Assembly: GCA_022600345.1 (NCBI GenBank)
Contig: JAHZKP010000035.1
Location: forward strand, 30,425 to 94,424
Direction of reading: 5' to 3'
Origin: Alphaproteobacteria bacterium
GTDB taxonomy: Bacteria; Pseudomonadota; Alphaproteobacteria; Rhizobiales; Hyphomicrobiaceae
DNA: 64,000 bases
The stretch's first letter is position 1. Each line of letters begins with the position of its first letter. This document shows, piece after piece, positions 36,549-46,792 of the stretch. The position numbers and the translations under genes are program-made. Under the pieces are notes generated by a model. The model was not told where the DNA came from, did no database searches, and worked only from the letters and a program-made list of their open reading frames with translations.

Positions 36549-37268
36549 CTAAGTAGAATCCGGCGCAATCCCATCCAGGAACCCAGTCAGATCGTCGGTC
36601 ATGTGGTGAACATGCTCAGGCGGTTCCACCCAGGTCTTGATCTTGGCCTGGACCGGATGGTCGAAGAAATCCGAGTGCACCAGGACAGTCGTCATGCCCA
36701 GCGCATGCGGCGCTTCCAGATTGTGCGGCATGTCTTCAAACATCGCTGCGTTCTGGGGCGCCACGCCATGATGGCGCGCCATTCGCTCGAACGCTTCCGC
36801 TTCCGGCTTGGGTACGAACTCGCAGGTCTCGATCGAACAGATATCCTCGAATTCATCGATCACACCCAGCTTACTGGCGACCCTTTCGGCATGCCGCCGT
36901 GACCCGTTGGTGAAAATGAGCTTTCGCCCCGGCAAACGCGCAATCGCCGCCTTCAAGGCTGGCAGCTCCGGCACACACGCCAGGTCAATATCGTGGACAT
37001 ATTCGAGAAACGGTTCAGGCGGCATTTTATGCACCTGCATCAGCCCCGATAACGTCGTGCCGAATTGCCTGTAGTAGGATTTCTGCAAGTGCCTTGCATA
37101 GGCAAACGGAACGCCCAGTTCCTTGGCGATAAACGACCCCATGCGTTGGTCGACCTGCGCAAATAGATTGCAGTCGGCCGGATAGAGCGTGTTGTCCAGG
37201 TCAAACACCCAGACCCCGGTCTGCTCAAACCCAGGCCCTGCCGCATCGGCTTTGCGGTTACCGCTCAC
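36549..37268 (-). CDS. HAD-family hydrolase (pyrimidine 5'-nucleotidase type)
   Basis: The 239-residue cytosolic protein has the HAD nucleophile motif [10 protein letters not shown] (Asp23, Asp25), motif [15 protein letters not shown], and the late acidic motif [24 protein letters not shown]. The length and the DNTLYP variant match the pyrimidine 5'-nucleotidase/SDT1 group, which dephosphorylates UMP/CMP or similar small phosphates. Its GTG start overlaps the argB stop (GTGA), so it is translationally coupled to argB, an arrangement common in Hyphomicrobiales. Its 3' third is duplicated at 33714-33945. Confidence 0.9.
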   Translation of the reverse strand: MSGNRKADAAGPGFEQTGVWVFDLDNTLYPADCNLFAQVDQRMGSFIAKELGVPFAYARHLQKSYYRQFGTTLSGLMQVHKMPPEPFLEYVHDIDLACVPELPALKAAIARLPGRKLIFTNGSRRHAERVASKLGVIDEFEDICSIETCEFVPKPEAEAFERMARHHGVAPQNAAMFEDMPHNLEAPHALGMTTVLVHSDFFDHPVQAKIKTWVEPPEHVHHMTDDLTGFLDGIAPDST

Positions 37269-38218
37269 TTGATCTTGTTTTCCTGTCCCACAAGCGTACC
37301 CACGCCATGCTCGGTAAACAACTCCAGCAAAACGCAGTGCGGCACGCGTCCATCGATGATCACAACCGCTTCGACACCGGCTTCGACCACTTCGATGCAG
37401 CCTTCCATTTTCGGGATCATGCCGCCGGTAATGGTGCCATCACGGATCAATTCGCGCGCATCCGCAATGGTCAGCGATGAAATCAGCTTGTTGTCGTTAT
37501 CCAGAACGCCCGCCACATCGGTCAATAACAACAGCCGCTTCGCCTTCATGCGCGCCGCAAGTGCAGAAGCAAAACTGTCGGCATTGACATTCAGCGTCTC
37601 GCCGTCCCGCGATATCGCCACCGGAGCGACCACCGGTATGAGGTCGGACCCTGAGATGACGTCGACAATGTGCGGGTTGACGTACTTGGGCTCCCCGACA
37701 TACCCGATATCGATCGCCTTCATCAGATTGGACGTTGGATCACTCATCTCGGTGATCCGGTCCGCGATCATCAGGTTGGCGTCCTTGCCCGAAATCCCAA
37801 CAGCCTTGCCACCCTGCCGGTTGATCGCCGACACGATCTCCTTGTTGATCGCCCCAGCAAGAACCATCTCGACCACTTCGACTGTCGGCTTGTCGGTTAC
37901 CCTCAGCCCGTTAATGAATTCCGATTTGATCTCAAGCTTTTTCAGCATGCGGGCGATTTGCGGCCCACCGCCATGTACCACGATTGGATTCACACCCGAC
38001 TGCTTGAGGTAAACGATATCCTGCGCGAAGGCTTCCGCCAGCTTTTCATCGCCCATCGCATTGCCGCCGAATTTGATCACCACCGTCTTGTCGTCGTAAC
38101 GGATCAAATGCGGTAGTGCCTCGGCCAGAATCCGGGCCTGGATATGTGCCGTAATCTTGTCCGACTTGCCACCCTCCGCAACCTTTGGAGGGTGCGCACG
38201 CTTCTTCTTATCGTCCAT
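37265..38218 (-). CDS. argB: Acetylglutamate kinase
   Basis: The 317-residue amino-acid kinase fold protein has [12 protein letters not shown] (about residues 46-57), [40 protein letters not shown], and the [31 protein letters not shown] block. It phosphorylates N-acetylglutamate in the second step of arginine biosynthesis. The N-terminal helix (residues about 20-40, [20 protein letters not shown]) is the extension seen in arginine-inhibited, hexameric enzymes, so feedback inhibition by arginine is likely. The HAD gene is coupled downstream. Confidence 0.95.
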   Translation of the reverse strand: MDDKKKRAHPPKVAEGGKSDKITAHIQARILAEALPHLIRYDDKTVVIKFGGNAMGDEKLAEAFAQDIVYLKQSGVNPIVVHGGGPQIARMLKKLEIKSEFINGLRVTDKPTVEVVEMVLAGAINKEIVSAINRQGGKAVGISGKDANLMIADRITEMSDPTSNLMKAIDIGYVGEPKYVNPHIVDVISGSDLIPVVAPVAISRDGETLNVNADSFASALAARMKAKRLLLLTDVAGVLDNDNKLISSLTIADARELIRDGTITGGMIPKMEGCIEVVEAGVEAVVIIDGRVPHCVLLELFTEHGVGTLVGQENKIK

Positions 38219-38506
38219 CGATCACTTTCTTTCGCCCGGTCATGAGCCAACCACCCTGCCTTGCCGGGTCCAGCCGCCTCAGACAGGGCATACGGGCCAC
38301 AGATTATTATTTATACGGCACTTATATAGCGAAGTTGTACCGCACCGCGATAGAAACAACGGAATTCGCCCACATTCACCGTCTATATCGCGTGGTGAGA
38401 TGGAAACAGTCCGGGAATCCGAGCGGGATCGGCGGCCGGAAACAATGACAAACGCACACCGTAAGCTAAGAAATAAGCTACCAAGTGGCGAGAAGGGGAA
38501 CATGGA

Positions 38507-41083
38507 ATGGGGGCGGGCATCGCCGATCAACTCGCGCCGATACCGATGTCGCCGACGCTTGGCCAAACCCTGGCGCGCTCGGCCCAGTATGCGCAGGATC
38601 AGGCCCACACCGAAGTTGCCCTCGATCACCTTCTGCTCGCCCTGAGCGAAGATAGCGATGCCCGGCAGGTACTGGAAGGTGGCGCGGTCGATATCAGCGG
38701 CCTACAGACCGATGTTTCCCAGCAGATCGGCAACATCGAAGCGCGCCTTCCCGGCGAACAGGGCGGCACGGCCAAAATCTCAGAAGACCTGAAGCGCATC
38801 CTCAACGCTGCGGCAGTCGCAGCCAAGGCCGGTCGCAGGCCGCTGATCGATGGCGCAATCGTTTTGGCCGCAATTATCGGCGATGGCAAAACCAATGCAG
38901 CAGCTCTTTTACGCGCTCACGGCCTGACATTTGAGGCCGCCATCAACGCCATTCGCAATGCTCCTCAGTCACCACCGCCCGAACCCGCGCCCCAGCCGCC
39001 GCTGAACGCTCCCAGCCAGGCCTCCCGCACGCCATCGCAAGGCGAGGCAAGCCCACCGCCACCCACATTCCAGCCAGATCCCCAGCCCCAGCCCAATCCA
39101 GCCCCGCCGGCATCCCACCAGGGCGAACGCCCTCGCGACACCAGCGAAATTCTCGCCGCCGCCCGTGAACGCGTCGCCAGCCGAAAGGCCACAGGCTACA
39201 CCGACAACTACCAGCCCGAGACCCGGCCACGAATCCAACCTGTACCAAAATCTGAGTTTGCTCCTGAACCTGAGCCAATACGCGAATCCGAACCGGACTC
39301 TGCCCCCCCTGCAGGCGGCACCGGCACGACGACCGACCAACCAGACGTTCCCGGCAGTCCTGCCCCGCCAGACGGGCCACAGCCAGAACCAGACCACGAA
39401 TCAGACCCCTCCCAGGTTCCCCTGGAGGAAGCCGATACCCTGATCGTCGCGCCGCCGGCTTCCCCGACCGTCACCCTCGACGATATGGTTGCCGGATCTT
39501 TTGACGCGGAATTGGATAACCCAGTCCCCGGACAAGAACCAGCCGCAGCTCGTTCTGACGAGAACAGTTCTGAAGACGGCGGGTCGCAGGAAACGTACGG
39601 CGTGGACGGATCTGGTGTCGAAGACGAAGCACCGCAGACCGGCGCATCGAGGTCTGCTCCTGTTGCCCAACAGCCGGCAACACCCCAGCCTCCTGCTCCG
39701 GCGCCTCCCGCTGCTCCCGAACCGGTCAATCAGCCCGCACCCGCTCCGCCCCCGGCAGCGGACTCCGCTCGGCCCCAACCTGCTCCTGCTCCAAAACCTC
39801 AAAGGCCGCCGCCATCTCGCCCGTTATCCGAAGCGCTGGCGAACGCCGCGCTGCAAGATGCGGCCCCTTCTCCACCTCCAGCCGGTCGACCGGACACTAC
39901 GGGCACGCCCCCTGGGCAATCGCCGCCACCACCCGGGCCGCCGCCGCATGGGCACCTTCCCACGCCGCCTCCTTCGCCATCAAACCAGCCGCAATCGGGC
40001 GGACCGCCGCCACAGCAGCCTGGTGCACAACAAGGTTCGCGAGGGTGGGCCCCTGCACCCTCAGAAGGTCGTGCAAACGGACCCGCTCAGCCCCCGCGGG
40101 GTGCACCGCCGCCGATGCCCCCGGCTGCCACCCCACAGCGCCCTCCCGCACCACCGCCGGCAAACCGGCCCCCGCTCGCAGGTCCTCCAGGCCAGCCTAT
40201 CCGCCGCGAGCCGCCGTGGACCAACCCGCCGTCATCTGCAAATCCGCCAATGCCCTCTCCCGAAGAGGTCTTCAAGGCCAATGCCCGCCCGCCACAGCCA
40301 GCGGGTCAATCGACCGGCCAGGATCCTGAACGCGCGCCTGCGCCGCCCGCCCCAGGCACCATGCCGGTCACGGCTGCGCCTTCACCGTCCCCTGCACAAC
40401 AATCAAGGGCGCCTCAGCCTCCTCCGCCGGCTCCCAACACCGCTCAGACACCATCGACGCCTGCCCCCTCAGGCGCTGCACCGGTCGCAAGCCGAGAGCG
40501 CGGCCGTCGCCAAACCCAGGAACCCTCAGCTCAGGCACCGACCGTTCTTCCGGGGCAACTTATTGAAACCGTTCCCCGGCGCATGCGGGTGGGTATCTCC
40601 GCCCCCGTCGAAGTCCGCATTGCAAAGGCCGAGGTGAAAGCCATCTCGGATGGCCTCGATGTCGCCAGGACAGCGTTCCAACACGACATCCAGGTCACGA
40701 AGGCGATGAGCGTGCGCCTTCGTGCGCCCGACGGCGGCTTCTTCATCGAAACGGCGTCGCCTGAAACGCAATGGATTGAGAATGCACTCGGCCTGATGGC
40801 CGACGACTACGCCTGCTGGCGCTGGACGGTGACGCCGAAAACCAGGGGCAAGCGCCGCCTTCAATTGATCGTCGCGGCCAGAACGGTCGGCCCCGATGGC
40901 TTGGCGGCCGAAACCGCACTGCCCGATCAGGTCATTGAGATAAAGGTTGCGACCAACTACTCGGTGCTCGCAAAACGCTTTGCGGGCTGGGCCGTTGCCG
41001 CCATTATCGGCGGACTTCTGGCACAATTCGGCGCCCAGATCTGGACATCGCTCGAACCGCTGATCAAGTCACTGGGGCAGTAG
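38507..41083 (+). CDS. Clp N-domain protein with long proline-rich region and C-terminal membrane segment
   Basis: In this 858-residue protein, residues about 12-145 form a Clp repeat domain (TLGQTLARSAQYAQDQAHTEVALDHLLLALSED ... ISEDLKRILNAAAVAAKAGRRPLIDGAIVLAAI, in part), the fold that in ClpA/ClpB binds adaptors and substrates. No AAA ATPase follows. Instead there are some 490 residues very rich in Pro, Ala, Gln and Glu (150-640). A conserved-looking beta-rich domain comes next (about 655-815: MRVGISAPVEVRIAKAEVKAI, WRWTVTPKTRGKRRLQLIV), then a single membrane helix at 825-845 near the C-terminus. It is an orphan on the opposite strand from its neighbours. Function unknown; a tail-anchored adaptor or effector is conceivable. 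Confidence 0.8.
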   Translation: MGAGIADQLAPIPMSPTLGQTLARSAQYAQDQAHTEVALDHLLLALSEDSDARQVLEGGAVDISGLQTDVSQQIGNIEARLPGEQGGTAKISEDLKRILNAAAVAAKAGRRPLIDGAIVLAAIIGDGKTNAAALLRAHGLTFEAAINAIRNAPQSPPPEPAPQPPLNAPSQASRTPSQGEASPPPPTFQPDPQPQPNPAPPASHQGERPRDTSEILAAARERVASRKATGYTDNYQPETRPRIQPVPKSEFAPEPEPIRESEPDSAPPAGGTGTTTDQPDVPGSPAPPDGPQPEPDHESDPSQVPLEEADTLIVAPPASPTVTLDDMVAGSFDAELDNPVPGQEPAAARSDENSSEDGGSQETYGVDGSGVEDEAPQTGASRSAPVAQQPATPQPPAPAPPAAPEPVNQPAPAPPPAADSARPQPAPAPKPQRPPPSRPLSEALANAALQDAAPSPPPAGRPDTTGTPPGQSPPPPGPPPHGHLPTPPPSPSNQPQSGGPPPQQPGAQQGSRGWAPAPSEGRANGPAQPPRGAPPPMPPAATPQRPPAPPPANRPPLAGPPGQPIRREPPWTNPPSSANPPMPSPEEVFKANARPPQPAGQSTGQDPERAPAPPAPGTMPVTAAPSPSPAQQSRAPQPPPPAPNTAQTPSTPAPSGAAPVASRERGRRQTQEPSAQAPTVLPGQLIETVPRRMRVGISAPVEVRIAKAEVKAISDGLDVARTAFQHDIQVTKAMSVRLRAPDGGFFIETASPETQWIENALGLMADDYACWRWTVTPKTRGKRRLQLIVAARTVGPDGLAAETALPDQVIEIKVATNYSVLAKRFAGWAVAAIIGGLLAQFGAQIWTSLEPLIKSLGQ

Positions 41084-41130
41084 CCCAACACGACTTTAGG
41101 AAGTGTGGACCCTAAAAAACTCGCCCACCG

Positions 41131-41802
41131 CTATTCAGAAAACTCGATCTCAAGAACCCGAGCCATCGTTCCGCGCAATTCGCTCAGACCCTGGTTTTTC
41201 AGCGAAGACACCGCCAGAACCTCTGGATAGGCGGCCGGGTGCTTGCTCAGCGTCTTTGCCGTCGCCTCCAATAGTGCGGTGACCTTGGGTACCTTGATCT
41301 TGTCGGTCTTGGTCAAAACCGCCTGATAGCTGACAGCAGAGATGTCCAGCATTTCCATGATCTCAAGATCCACCGGCTTGATGCCGTGGCGTGAATCGAT
41401 CAGCAAAAATACACGCTTCAAGGTCGGCCGCCCGCGCAGATAGTCTTTAACCAGCGTCGTCCAGGTATCGACCTTGTCCTTGGGCGCCTTGGCAAATCCA
41501 TAGCCTGGAAGGTCGAACAGGTAGACCGGCGGGGCGTTCTCACCGGCAGCCGGTGCGAACACGTTAAGCTCCTGCGTCCGCCCGGGCGTGTTCGACGTTC
41601 TCGCCAGACCACTCTGTCGCAACAGCGCGTTGATCAGGCTCGACTTGCCAACATTGGAGCGGCCAGCAAACGCGATCTCTCCCCGGTCTGCCGCCGGCAG
41701 GTGCTCAATCGCAACGACACCCTTGACGAAATCCCATCGCCGATGGCAAAGCGCCTCACCGGCTTCGATATTCCCAGCCGAGACCTGCGTATCTTCCAGC
41801 AT
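41131..41802 (-). CDS. engB: Ribosome-biogenesis GTPase EngB (YihA/YsxC)
   Basis: The 223-residue protein has a complete G domain: G1 GRSNVGKS (47-54), G2 region [13 protein letters not shown]3 [12 protein letters not shown]4 TKTDK, and G5 SSLKNQG. The NTPGRTQ segment and short length mark it as EngB, which takes part in large ribosomal subunit assembly. It lies 48 bases downstream of yidC, so it belongs to the rpmH-rnpA-yidC-engB unit. Confidence 0.95.
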   Translation of the reverse strand: MLEDTQVSAGNIEAGEALCHRRWDFVKGVVAIEHLPAADRGEIAFAGRSNVGKSSLINALLRQSGLARTSNTPGRTQELNVFAPAAGENAPPVYLFDLPGYGFAKAPKDKVDTWTTLVKDYLRGRPTLKRVFLLIDSRHGIKPVDLEIMEMLDISAVSYQAVLTKTDKIKVPKVTALLEATAKTLSKHPAAYPEVLAVSSLKNQGLSELRGTMARVLEIEFSE

Positions 41803-41849
41803 GCGTAACGCGGCCTTCCATTTAACCGGCAGCCATCCCGGCCGCCCGG

Positions 41850-43664
41850 CTACTCACTCTTGCGTTTCGGAATCAGGTCGGTCACCACCGCAAACGTCTT
41901 CTTGATGTTATCGACCAACGGCACCTCGACCCCCTGGCGCTTCATGATGGTGTACTGCTGGATCAACGACAAAACGTTGTTCCATGCCCAGTAGATGACC
42001 AAGCCCGCAGGGAATGTCGCCAGCATGAAGGTGAACAACACCGGCATCCAGTTAAAGATCATCTGCTGCGTGGGGTCGGGCTGAGACGGGTTGAGCTGCA
42101 TCTGCAGCCACATGGTAATGCCCATCAGCAATGGCCACACGCCGACCAACAGGAAGCCTGGAACGTCATAGGGCAACAGCCCGAACAAATTGAACAGCGA
42201 GGTTGGATCGGGCGCGGAAAGGTCGGTGATCCAGCCATAAAACGGCGCATGGCGCATATCGATCGAAACGAACAACACCTTGTACAGCGCAAAGAATACC
42301 GGGATCTGCAAAAGGATGGGGAAGCACCCGGCGAACGGGTTGATCTTCTCTTTCTGATAAAGCGCCATCAGCTCTTGCTGCTGCTTTTGCTTGTCATCGG
42401 GATGACGCTTCTTCAGCTTTTCCATTTCCGGCTGCAGCTTCTTCATCTGCGCCATCGAGGCATAGGCCCGGTTCGCCAACGGGAAGAACGCAGCCTTCAC
42501 GATCACCGTTGTTGCCAGAATCGCCAGACCGAAGTTTCCAAACACGCCATTAAGCCAATGCAGCAGGTAATACAGCGGCTTGGTGATGAAGTAGAACCAG
42601 CCCCAATCGACCAGATAGTTGAATTCGAGGATCTTGAATTCTTCCTCATAGGCCTCGATCGCCTCGACCTTCTTGACACCTGCAAACAACCGGGAGGTCA
42701 CGGAGGTGGTGCTGCCACTAACGATTGTCACCGGTAGTTGCTGAATATCGGCCTGGAACGACTCGACTTGCGCCTGCCCCCGTCGCGTTGGGGCCCAGAA
42801 CTGCGCCGAGAACGGCTGGTCCTGGTTGGGTATCAGCGCCGTTCCCCAATATTTGTCGGTAAAGCCGACCCAACCGCCGTTGATGCCGGAAAATCGCTTC
42901 GGAGAAGTTTCCTCCTGGATTTCCGAATATCCGAATTCCTGCAGACGATCCTCATCGCCCAGCCAGCCGATCAGACCTTCGTGTTGAATGAAGAAGTTCT
43001 CGATCTTGGGCGTGCCGAAGCGATAAATTCTCGCATAAGGGTGCAGTACGATGTCGTTGCCCGACGAATTGGTAACGTCATCGACGATCGTGAACATGAA
43101 CTCGGCATCAACCGAAATCGTCCGTTTGAACGTCAGCCCGGCGCCGTTATCCCATGTCAGCACAAGCGGTGACTGAACCGTCAGCTCGGCCCCCTCTTTC
43201 GCCGACCACACCGACGATCCGTCGGGGACCTTTACAGTCGACCCCTGCGGCGCCAGCCAGCCATGCTCGGCAAAATACGGCGTGCGCGAATGGGTTGGAA
43301 GAAACAACGCGACATCGGGCGAGTCCGGCTTTGTGGTCTCCTTGTAGTGAACGAGCTTCAGGTCATCGATCCGCGCTCCCTTGAGCGCAATCGAACCGTT
43401 CAGCGATGGCGTCACGACGGGGACGCGCTGGTCTTTGTCGCCGGCCTGGGCACCAGCCGGCCCAACACCGCTCACAGCACCGGGCGCTCCCGCCTGTAAG
43501 GCCGCCGCCGGCCTGCCATCGATTGTTTGCTCGGCCTGCTGCTGTGAGGGAGCCGTTGGCGGCTTGGGCGGCGGGAAGAAGAACTGCCAGGTCAACAGCA
43601 CACCTAACGACAGCACGACCGCCAGCATCAGGTTATTGGAATTGTCGGGATCTTGGCTCTTCAT
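41850..43664 (-). CDS. yidC: Membrane protein insertase YidC
   Basis: The 604-residue protein follows the Gram-negative YidC plan. An N-terminal membrane anchor ([20 protein letters not shown]) comes first, followed by a Pro/Ala linker and a large periplasmic beta domain (about residues 75-360). Five core helices end the protein. It includes [24 protein letters not shown], which holds the hydrophilic-groove arginine, and [18 protein letters not shown]. It inserts and folds inner-membrane proteins alone or with SecYEG. The C-terminal tail is basic, as expected for ribosome contact. Confidence 0.96.
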   Translation of the reverse strand: MKSQDPDNSNNLMLAVVLSLGVLLTWQFFFPPPKPPTAPSQQQAEQTIDGRPAAALQAGAPGAVSGVGPAGAQAGDKDQRVPVVTPSLNGSIALKGARIDDLKLVHYKETTKPDSPDVALFLPTHSRTPYFAEHGWLAPQGSTVKVPDGSSVWSAKEGAELTVQSPLVLTWDNGAGLTFKRTISVDAEFMFTIVDDVTNSSGNDIVLHPYARIYRFGTPKIENFFIQHEGLIGWLGDEDRLQEFGYSEIQEETSPKRFSGINGGWVGFTDKYWGTALIPNQDQPFSAQFWAPTRRGQAQVESFQADIQQLPVTIVSGSTTSVTSRLFAGVKKVEAIEAYEEEFKILEFNYLVDWGWFYFITKPLYYLLHWLNGVFGNFGLAILATTVIVKAAFFPLANRAYASMAQMKKLQPEMEKLKKRHPDDKQKQQQELMALYQKEKINPFAGCFPILLQIPVFFALYKVLFVSIDMRHAPFYGWITDLSAPDPTSLFNLFGLLPYDVPGFLLVGVWPLLMGITMWLQMQLNPSQPDPTQQMIFNWMPVLFTFMLATFPAGLVIYWAWNNVLSLIQQYTIMKRQGVEVPLVDNIKKTFAVVTDLIPKRKSE

Positions 43665-43844
43665 CTCGCCTCGGCTCGCGTCGCATCATTCTTTGTCCTG
43701 CCAGGTGGCGCCGTCGCGACAGCCGTTTGATCCCGTAACAGGACACAATTTTAGATCTTCTATGCGCACCGTCTATACAGGGGACTGTGCTGCGCATCCA
43801 CCGTTGAAATCCAACCGCCCCAAGTTAGATTCGATCACTTGCAG

Positions 43845-44318
43845 TCATGGCCTGTTGGAACGCACCTTGCGCGGCCGGTTCCTGACCGTCATGGGTTTGC
43901 CATTGAGCCCCGAATTGACCTGCCTGAGCGCGTTTTTTAGATCCCCGACAAGTTGCCCGAAGTTTTGTGTCAAAGCCGCATGCCGGGCCACTAACACATA
44001 GTCGCAACCCTGAACCGCCCCGCCAGGAGCGGCGTTTCGAACCGCTTCGCGCAAACGACGCTTGATGCGGTTGCGCGTCACCGCATTGCCCATCTTCTTC
44101 GTCACGGTAAAGCCAAATCGGGGCCTTGCGACGTTTTCAGAATGGCAATCAACGCCCCGTGCTGGCTCCATTTCCGGAGTTGCACCGCCCCCCTTTGCGT
44201 CGGCCGCCGAAGTTGCCATCCGCCGCTTGGCTTCCAGCACAAACGATTTCGCGCCCCAACGAGAGCCCCCCCGGATACGAAGGAAGTCGGAGCGTTTTTT
44301 CAGCGTTTCAAAGGTCAT
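43845..44318 (-). CDS. rnpA: Ribonuclease P protein component
   Basis: This 157-residue, very basic protein begins LKKRSDFLRIRGGSRWGAKSFVLEA and carries the RNase P signature RFGFTVTKKMGNAVTRNRIKRRLREAVR. It binds the catalytic RNA and the 5' leader of pre-tRNA. A 35-residue Ala/Gly-rich insertion (about 32-65) between the first strand and the signature makes it longer than the usual 115-125 residues. It lies 35 bases after rpmH; no yidD gene was found in the 180-base gap before yidC. Confidence 0.95.
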   Translation of the reverse strand: MTFETLKKRSDFLRIRGGSRWGAKSFVLEAKRRMATSAADAKGGGATPEMEPARGVDCHSENVARPRFGFTVTKKMGNAVTRNRIKRRLREAVRNAAPGGAVQGCDYVLVARHAALTQNFGQLVGDLKNALRQVNSGLNGKPMTVRNRPRKVRSNRP

Positions 44319-44353
44319 GAGGCGATCGGGTTCCAGCCGGGAACCTCGCTCGA

Positions 44354-44488
44354 TCAGGCTGACAGTTTTTTGCGGCCCTTGGCGCGACGGCGGGCAAGAA
44401 CGCGCACCCCGCCCGAAGTTGCCATGCGCTTGCGGAAGCCGTGGCGGCGCTTGCGCACCAGTCGGCTAGGTTGATAAGTACGTTTCAC
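44354..44488 (-). CDS. rpmH: 50S ribosomal protein L34
   Basis: This short gene (44 residues) starts with GTG at 44488, 8 bases after GGAG, and ends with TGA at 44354. The peptide reads [18 protein letters not shown], then [20 protein letters not shown], then RKKLSA, a textbook L34. It is the first gene of the rpmH-rnpA-yidC-engB unit. Confidence 0.97.
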   Translation of the reverse strand: MKRTYQPSRLVRKRRHGFRKRMATSGGVRVLARRRAKGRKKLSA

Positions 44489-44684
44489 GTCTGGTCTCCA
44501 AACAAAACGACCGCCCCATCGCAGGTTTCTTGCGAAGCAGCGGCAAATTCATCGTCGGTATCGTCGTCATACCTTGGCCCGCCTGAGGCCATGACGCCCG
44601 TACCCCTATGGGATAGGCGGGCTAGCAGGGCAGCGCCGAAACTGGTTTTTAGCGGGAATTTGCACCCGATAGCTCGAAAGCGGG

Positions 44685-44713
44685 CTTATACGGGCCCGAA
44701 CGGCCAAAGTCAA
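44685..44713 (-). promoter_or_regulatory. Predicted rpmH promoter
   Basis: On the minus strand TTGACT (44708-44713) and TATAAG (44685-44690) are 17 bases apart. The leader to the rpmH GTG would be about 190 bases. The rest of the gap 44489-44988 contains no recognisable gene. Confidence 0.65.
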
Positions 44714-44988
44714 ACTTAACCGCGGGCCTAATTGAGCCCGGCCCCGGTTCCCGGAAGCGCTGTTCCAGACTGCAAAAACCGATCACGATCCATCACGAAC
44801 GGCCTAGACCCTTCACGACTGCTTGAGAGCCCGTTCTCTTATTGCCCAACCTCGTTCATGTTCGCGTTGTCCCGACGCAAACCCGAGTGTCCTTCGGCAT
44901 CCACCATCTCTCCGACGGCCTTTGAGACCTTGGGACCAATTGCAACACGAATACCCTGGATCGCACAGCCTGAGATTGAGAGCTAGAA

Positions 44989-45915
44989 ATGAACGCAACC
45001 TCCACATCGATCAGTTCCGAAAAACCACGCCCTTCAAGCAGCCCCATGAAACGCCGTGCCCGACCGGCCGTCCTGGCCGCCCTCCTTGGTGCGGTCTTGC
45101 TGTTGGCAGGGCAAATCCAGCCCACAGTTGCCGGTGATGTCACCCAAACCTTCACGGCCCATGAAGCCGGCTCTAAAGCCACCGTCGATCATTCCGAATG
45201 GACGCGGATGCTGGGCAAATACGTCGTGCCGGGCGCCGACGGCGTCAACCGGGTCGATTATTCCGCCTGGAAATCAGACGACCACAAAGCCCTGAAGGCC
45301 TACGTCAAGCGCCTTGAGGCAACCGACCCTCGCAAGCTGGACCGCGCCGAGCAGTTCGCCTTCTGGGCCAACCTGTATAATTCGAAAACCATCGAAATCG
45401 TGCTCGACCATCTTCCCATCAAGTCGATCCGCGAAATCTCCATCAACGAAGGACTGTTTGGCTTCATCAAGAAAAGCGTCGGCGCCGGCGGACCGTGGAA
45501 AGCCAAGATCATCAACGTTTTGGACCAGAAGCTCAGCCTCGACGACATCGAACACAAGATCATGCGGCCGATCTTCAAGGACCCACGTGTCCATTATTCG
45601 GTCAATTGCGCCTCATTCGGCTGCCCTAACCTGGGCACCCAGGCCTTCACCGGCCAGGAACTCGACGGCCAGCTTGATGCCAACGCCAAAGCCTTCGTCA
45701 ACAACGTCCGCGGCATCCAGGTAAACGACGGCTACATCTGGGCCTCATCGATCTACCAATGGTTCCAGGAGGACTTCGGCGGCACGCAGCAAGGCGTACT
45801 CGACCACGTCCGCAAATACGCCAAGCCTGGTCTGGCCGCAAAACTCGAGGGCAAGTCGGCGATCGACAGCTACGGCTACGATTGGAAGCTCAACGACATC
45901 AACAGCGGCTCTTGA
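44989..45915 (+). CDS. DUF547 domain protein, exported
   Basis: The 308-residue protein has an N-terminal hydrophobic segment (about residues 27-45) after a basic stretch, a signal peptide or anchor. The DUF547 domain follows (about 65-290), with EQFAFWANLYNSKTIEIVLDHLP, DDIEHKIMRPIFKDPRVHYSVNCASFGCPNL (in part) and later ASSIYQWFQEDFGG. The conserved Cys, His and Asn residues suggest a papain-like fold. No function is established. It is the first of three plus-strand genes with a VTT protein and a MerA-like flavoprotein, a grouping seen in many Proteobacteria. Confidence 0.88.
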   Translation: MNATSTSISSEKPRPSSSPMKRRARPAVLAALLGAVLLLAGQIQPTVAGDVTQTFTAHEAGSKATVDHSEWTRMLGKYVVPGADGVNRVDYSAWKSDDHKALKAYVKRLEATDPRKLDRAEQFAFWANLYNSKTIEIVLDHLPIKSIREISINEGLFGFIKKSVGAGGPWKAKIINVLDQKLSLDDIEHKIMRPIFKDPRVHYSVNCASFGCPNLGTQAFTGQELDGQLDANAKAFVNNVRGIQVNDGYIWASSIYQWFQEDFGGTQQGVLDHVRKYAKPGLAAKLEGKSAIDSYGYDWKLNDINSGS

Positions 45916-45970
45916 GAGCGTCGGCGACCAACGACAAGAACAATAGCAAACAAGAAGGAGCATTTTCCCA

Positions 45971-46792
45971 ATGACCAACGATGATCCCGACGCCACAACC
46001 GATGTTACTGCCGCTGCCGCACCGCCCGCAGCCCAAAAGAGCACATTGCGGACCTGGGCTCCGCTTATCGTCATTGTCGCCATCATGGCGCTGGTCTTTG
46101 CCATGGGCTGGCACAAGTATTTGACGCTTGAGCAACTCGGCCGCAACTACGCAACGTTGAACACGTTCATCGCCGACCACCTGTTGCTGTCGATCCTCGC
46201 CTACGCGGCGCTATATATTGCCGTCGTCGCGCTCTCCCTGCCCGGCGCGCTGGCCCTGACCCTGTCAGGCGGACTTCTGTTCGGCTGGCAAATCGGCGGG
46301 CCTGTCACCGTCATCGCAGCAACCATTGGCGCCACCGTCATTTTCCTGGTCGCCAAGACCTCGCTAGGGGAAACCCTGGCTGCCAAGGCCGGACCGGCGG
46401 TCAACAAGCTGCGCAAAGGATTTCAGGAAAACGCCCTCAGCTATCTCCTGTTTCTGCGGCTTGTCCCCGCCTTCCCCTTCTTCGTCGTCAATCTGGCGCC
46501 CGCCCTGCTTGGCGTTCCCTTGCGCACATACGTCATCGGAACCGCAATTGGCATCATTCCCGGCACCATGGCGTTTTCCTTTGCCGCCTCCCAGCTTGGC
46601 ACCGTCATCGAGAAGACCAATGCCGAGCATGCTGCCTGCGTAGCCGAAAAAGGCGAGGCGGCATGTCCATATGTTATTGACGCGGGCACTCTTGTCAGCA
46701 AGGAAATCATTCTCGCGTTCGCGGCAATCGGCGTCGTCGCGCTGATCCCGGTCATCGTCAAGAAGTGGAGCAACCGCCATGCAGCCGCATGA
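45971..46792 (+). CDS. TVP38/TMEM64 (VTT domain) membrane protein
   Basis: The 273-residue protein has about six hydrophobic segments, including the conserved SLPGALALTLSGGLLFGWQIGGP, then IGATVIFLVAKTSLGE, then YLLFLRLVPAFPFFVVNLAPALLGVPLRTYVIGTAIGIIPG (in part). These are the VTT/SNARE-associated signature blocks shared with DedA proteins, now linked to lipid scrambling or transport. It has an acidic/Ala-rich N-terminus. An insertion with two cysteines (HAACVAEKGEAACP) precedes the last helix. Its stop overlaps the start of the next gene by 14 bases. Confidence 0.9.
   Translation: MTNDDPDATTDVTAAAAPPAAQKSTLRTWAPLIVIVAIMALVFAMGWHKYLTLEQLGRNYATLNTFIADHLLLSILAYAALYIAVVALSLPGALALTLSGGLLFGWQIGGPVTVIAATIGATVIFLVAKTSLGETLAAKAGPAVNKLRKGFQENALSYLLFLRLVPAFPFFVVNLAPALLGVPLRTYVIGTAIGIIPGTMAFSFAASQLGTVIEKTNAEHAACVAEKGEAACPYVIDAGTLVSKEIILAFAAIGVVALIPVIVKKWSNRHAAA

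Noticed and set aside
38940..40520. Repetitive CCx-rich DNA that might be taken for a tandem repeat or CRISPR
   Set aside because: No regular repeat-spacer unit; it is simply the codons of a proline-rich linker. No CRISPR array was seen anywhere in the window.
39489..40637. Second long frame inside the ClpN-proline-rich gene
   Set aside because: Arises from the repetitive CCx codons of the proline-rich region read in another frame.
43665..43844. yidD expected between rnpA and yidC
   Set aside because: The 180-base gap has no YidD-like cysteine-rich frame.
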